This document shows positions 11,854 to 13,096 of a DNA stretch of 13,096 nucleotides, one piece after another. The notes under the pieces are model-generated. The model was given only the letters and a program-made list of their open reading frames with translations. It was not told the origin of the DNA and ran no database searches. Position 1 is the stretch's first letter. Every line of letters begins with the position of its first letter. Position numbers and translations under genes: made by a program. The stretch comes from an uncultured Fretibacterium sp. (lineage in GTDB: Bacteria; Synergistota; Synergistia; Synergistales; Aminobacteriaceae), in NCBI RefSeq assembly GCF_938030725.1, contig NZ_CALHIQ010000018.1, forward strand, positions 1-13,096. The letters run 5' to 3'.

Positions 11854-13096
11854 TCATGGGGCCTCTTGCCCCGGTCTGTCTCTCGAACGAGTAGGAGTCT
11901 GCATCGTGATGACTTTCGTCGCTATCCTCCCGACAAAAGCGCGGTCGTGCTCCACGAACAACAGCGTGGGCTTGAACGTCAACAGAAGCTCTTCGATCTG
12001 GATGCGCGAAAAAACGTCCACAAAATTGAGCGGTTCGTCCCAGATGTAGAGGTGGGCACTCCGGCTGAGGCTCGCGGCGATCAGTACCTTTTTCTTCTGC
12101 CCCTGGCTGAGCTCCGACATATCGACATTGAGCTTCTCCCGGACAATATCCATTTTTTCCAGAAGCGAACGGACCAGGCTCTCATTTAGCCCTTCTCGCC
12201 TTGCGTAGTCCGAAAACCGTCCCCTCAGGAAAGAGACATCCTGCGGCACGCAGGATATGGAGAGTCCCGATGCCCGGTGCATCTCTCCGCAAAAATCCAA
12301 GTCCTTTCCCCCGATTAACTTCAGGATACTGGACTTTCCGGTTCCGTTTCCCCCGATCAGGGCAACGCGCTCGCCGCGCCCGACCTCGAAGCCGACATCC
12401 CGGCAGGCGACGTGACTGCCGTAGCGGACCGAAACGCCAGAGACACGGACAAGCGTTTCCGAATGATGCCACAGAGGGCACAGCTGAAGCACCTGAGTTG
12501 TCTCGACGTTTCGGAGCAAACCCCTTTTCGTCTCGATCGCAGCCTGACGCCGGCTCTCCAGACTCTTGGACCGCTTCATCATCTTCGCGGCTTTGTGACC
12601 GACAAACCCCTTGTCCAAGGCGCCGCGTTTGCTGCTCTCCACCCGATTCGACCATTCGGCGGTGCGTTGGGATGCCTCCTTCATCCGGCCAATCTCCCTC
12701 TCCAGCTTTTCGTTGAGATTCCGTTCCATACCGTCCTGCAGCTCCCTGTTACGGAACCATGAGGAGAAGTTCCCCTTCCGGAGTTCCACTCCGGATCGAT
12801 TCAGGGCCAGAATATGGTCAACACAGTCGTCCAGAAGCGTCCGATCGTGCGACACGAGGATGAAACCCCGCTTGGACCGCAGATAATCGACGACGACCGC
12901 ACGAGCCTCGGCATCCAGATGGTCGGTCGGTTCGTCGATGAGCGCGAAAACATCATCCTCCAAAAACAGGAACGCCAGAAGCACCTTGGTGCGTTCACCG
13001 TGAGAAAGCGTCTTGAAAGGACGAGCCAGGATCTCCTCCGGGCACTGAAGACGGGAGAGCTCGCGCTTCAGAGCCCAGAGCGGCCGGTCAGGACAG
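11854..13096 (-). CDS. ABC-F ATPase, Lsa/Vga-type antibiotic-resistance (ribosome protection) subgroup; N-terminus beyond window
   Basis: 413 residues are visible; the frame is open to the right edge, so the start lies outside, roughly 85 residues away if it matches Lsa-type proteins of about 500. ABC1 has its signature TLSHGERTKV (around 12985-13011) and Walker B IDEPTDHLD. A linker rich in charged residues follows, with the subgroup-typical GFVGHKAAKMMKRSKS. ABC2 has Walker A GGNGTGKSS, signature LSQGQKKK, Walker B IWDEPLNFVDV with its catalytic Glu, and switch FVEHDRAF. There are no membrane segments, as expected for ABC-F. DEPLN plus SRIQIEELLL points to the Lsa/Vga group, which removes lincosamides, pleuromutilins and streptogramin A from the ribosome; resistance is inferred, not shown. 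A GTG at 12984 is internal, not the start. GC is visibly lower than in neighbours. Confidence 0.9.
   Translation of the reverse strand, partial: CPDRPLWALKRELSRLQCPEEILARPFKTLSHGERTKVLLAFLFLEDDVFALIDEPTDHLDAEARAVVVDYLRSKRGFILVSHDRTLLDDCVDHILALNRSGVELRKGNFSSWFRNRELQDGMERNLNEKLEREIGRMKEASQRTAEWSNRVESSKRGALDKGFVGHKAAKMMKRSKSLESRRQAAIETKRGLLRNVETTQVLQLCPLWHHSETLVRVSGVSVRYGSHVACRDVGFEVGRGERVALIGGNGTGKSSILKLIGGKDLDFCGEMHRASGLSISCVPQDVSFLRGRFSDYARREGLNESLVRSLLEKMDIVREKLNVDMSELSQGQKKKVLIAASLSRSAHLYIWDEPLNFVDVFSRIQIEELLLTFKPTLLFVEHDRAFVGRIATKVITMQTPTRSRDRPGQEAP

Noticed and set aside
11854..12984. ABC-F gene starting at the GTG at 12984
   Set aside because: The frame continues upstream to the window edge and encodes the ABC1 signature LSHGERTKV, so this GTG is an internal codon.
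1..13096. CRISPR arrays, tRNA or rRNA genes, insertion sequences, attachment sites
   Set aside because: No regularly spaced repeats, cloverleaf-like segments, transposase or integrase motifs, or terminal inverted repeats were found on reading both strands.

Overview
The window is GC-rich chromosomal DNA, with almost all genes on the minus strand. It looks like a diderm anaerobe and is compatible with Synergistota: GC is high, the methionine-binding proteins have ordinary signal peptides rather than lipoboxes, and an uncommon aminotransferase subgroup and an MnmA with a Cys-x2-Cys are present. This placement is inference; there is no rRNA or other phylogenetic marker here. No tRNA, insertion sequence, CRISPR array or phage gene was found.

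Layout, left to right. (1) Positions 46-3840 hold radA, nfeD and gpsA, all minus, in transcription order radA > nfeD > gpsA: a DNA repair/recombination ATPase, a membrane serine protease and sn-glycerol-3-phosphate dehydrogenase. (2) At 4064-4993 is the only plus-strand gene, an EamA-type drug/metabolite exporter with a TTG start; its end overlaps the end of mnmA (4974-6062, minus) by 20 bp. (3) A class I-like aminotransferase (6147-7433, minus) has its own extended -10 promoter and a strong terminator. (4) At 7612-11099 is a complete methionine ABC uptake operon in the order metN, metI, metQ, metQ, closed by a strong terminator at 7548-7579. (5) At 11416-13096 is an antibiotic-resistance-type ABC-F ATPase (N-terminus outside the window), a Cdd1/'pathogenicity locus' helix-hairpin-helix protein and a 43-codon gene joined to it by an ATGA overlap.

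The most interesting part is 11100-11436, just upstream of metN. A near-consensus promoter (TTGACA, 17 nt, TATACT) drives a 31-codon reading frame with a good ribosome binding site. Ten of its 31 codons are Met, nine of them within codons 14-27. It is followed by two tandem intrinsic terminators and then by the methionine transporter, which has no recognisable promoter of its own. This is the layout of a ribosome-mediated transcription attenuator in which a Met-rich leader peptide senses methionyl-tRNA. A 6-nt complementarity between the leader's stop region and the first terminator, and a possible re-pairing between the two terminators, give a candidate switch. The competing explanation is a genuine Met-rich membrane or metal-binding microprotein with its own terminators.

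The genes work in separate modules. The met operon would take up methionine or a relative through a periplasmic receptor pair (MetQ), a permease (MetI) and an ATPase with a NIL sensor domain (MetN). The ABC-F/Cdd1/43-aa cluster is lower in GC, at least across the ABC-F gene, and may have been acquired.
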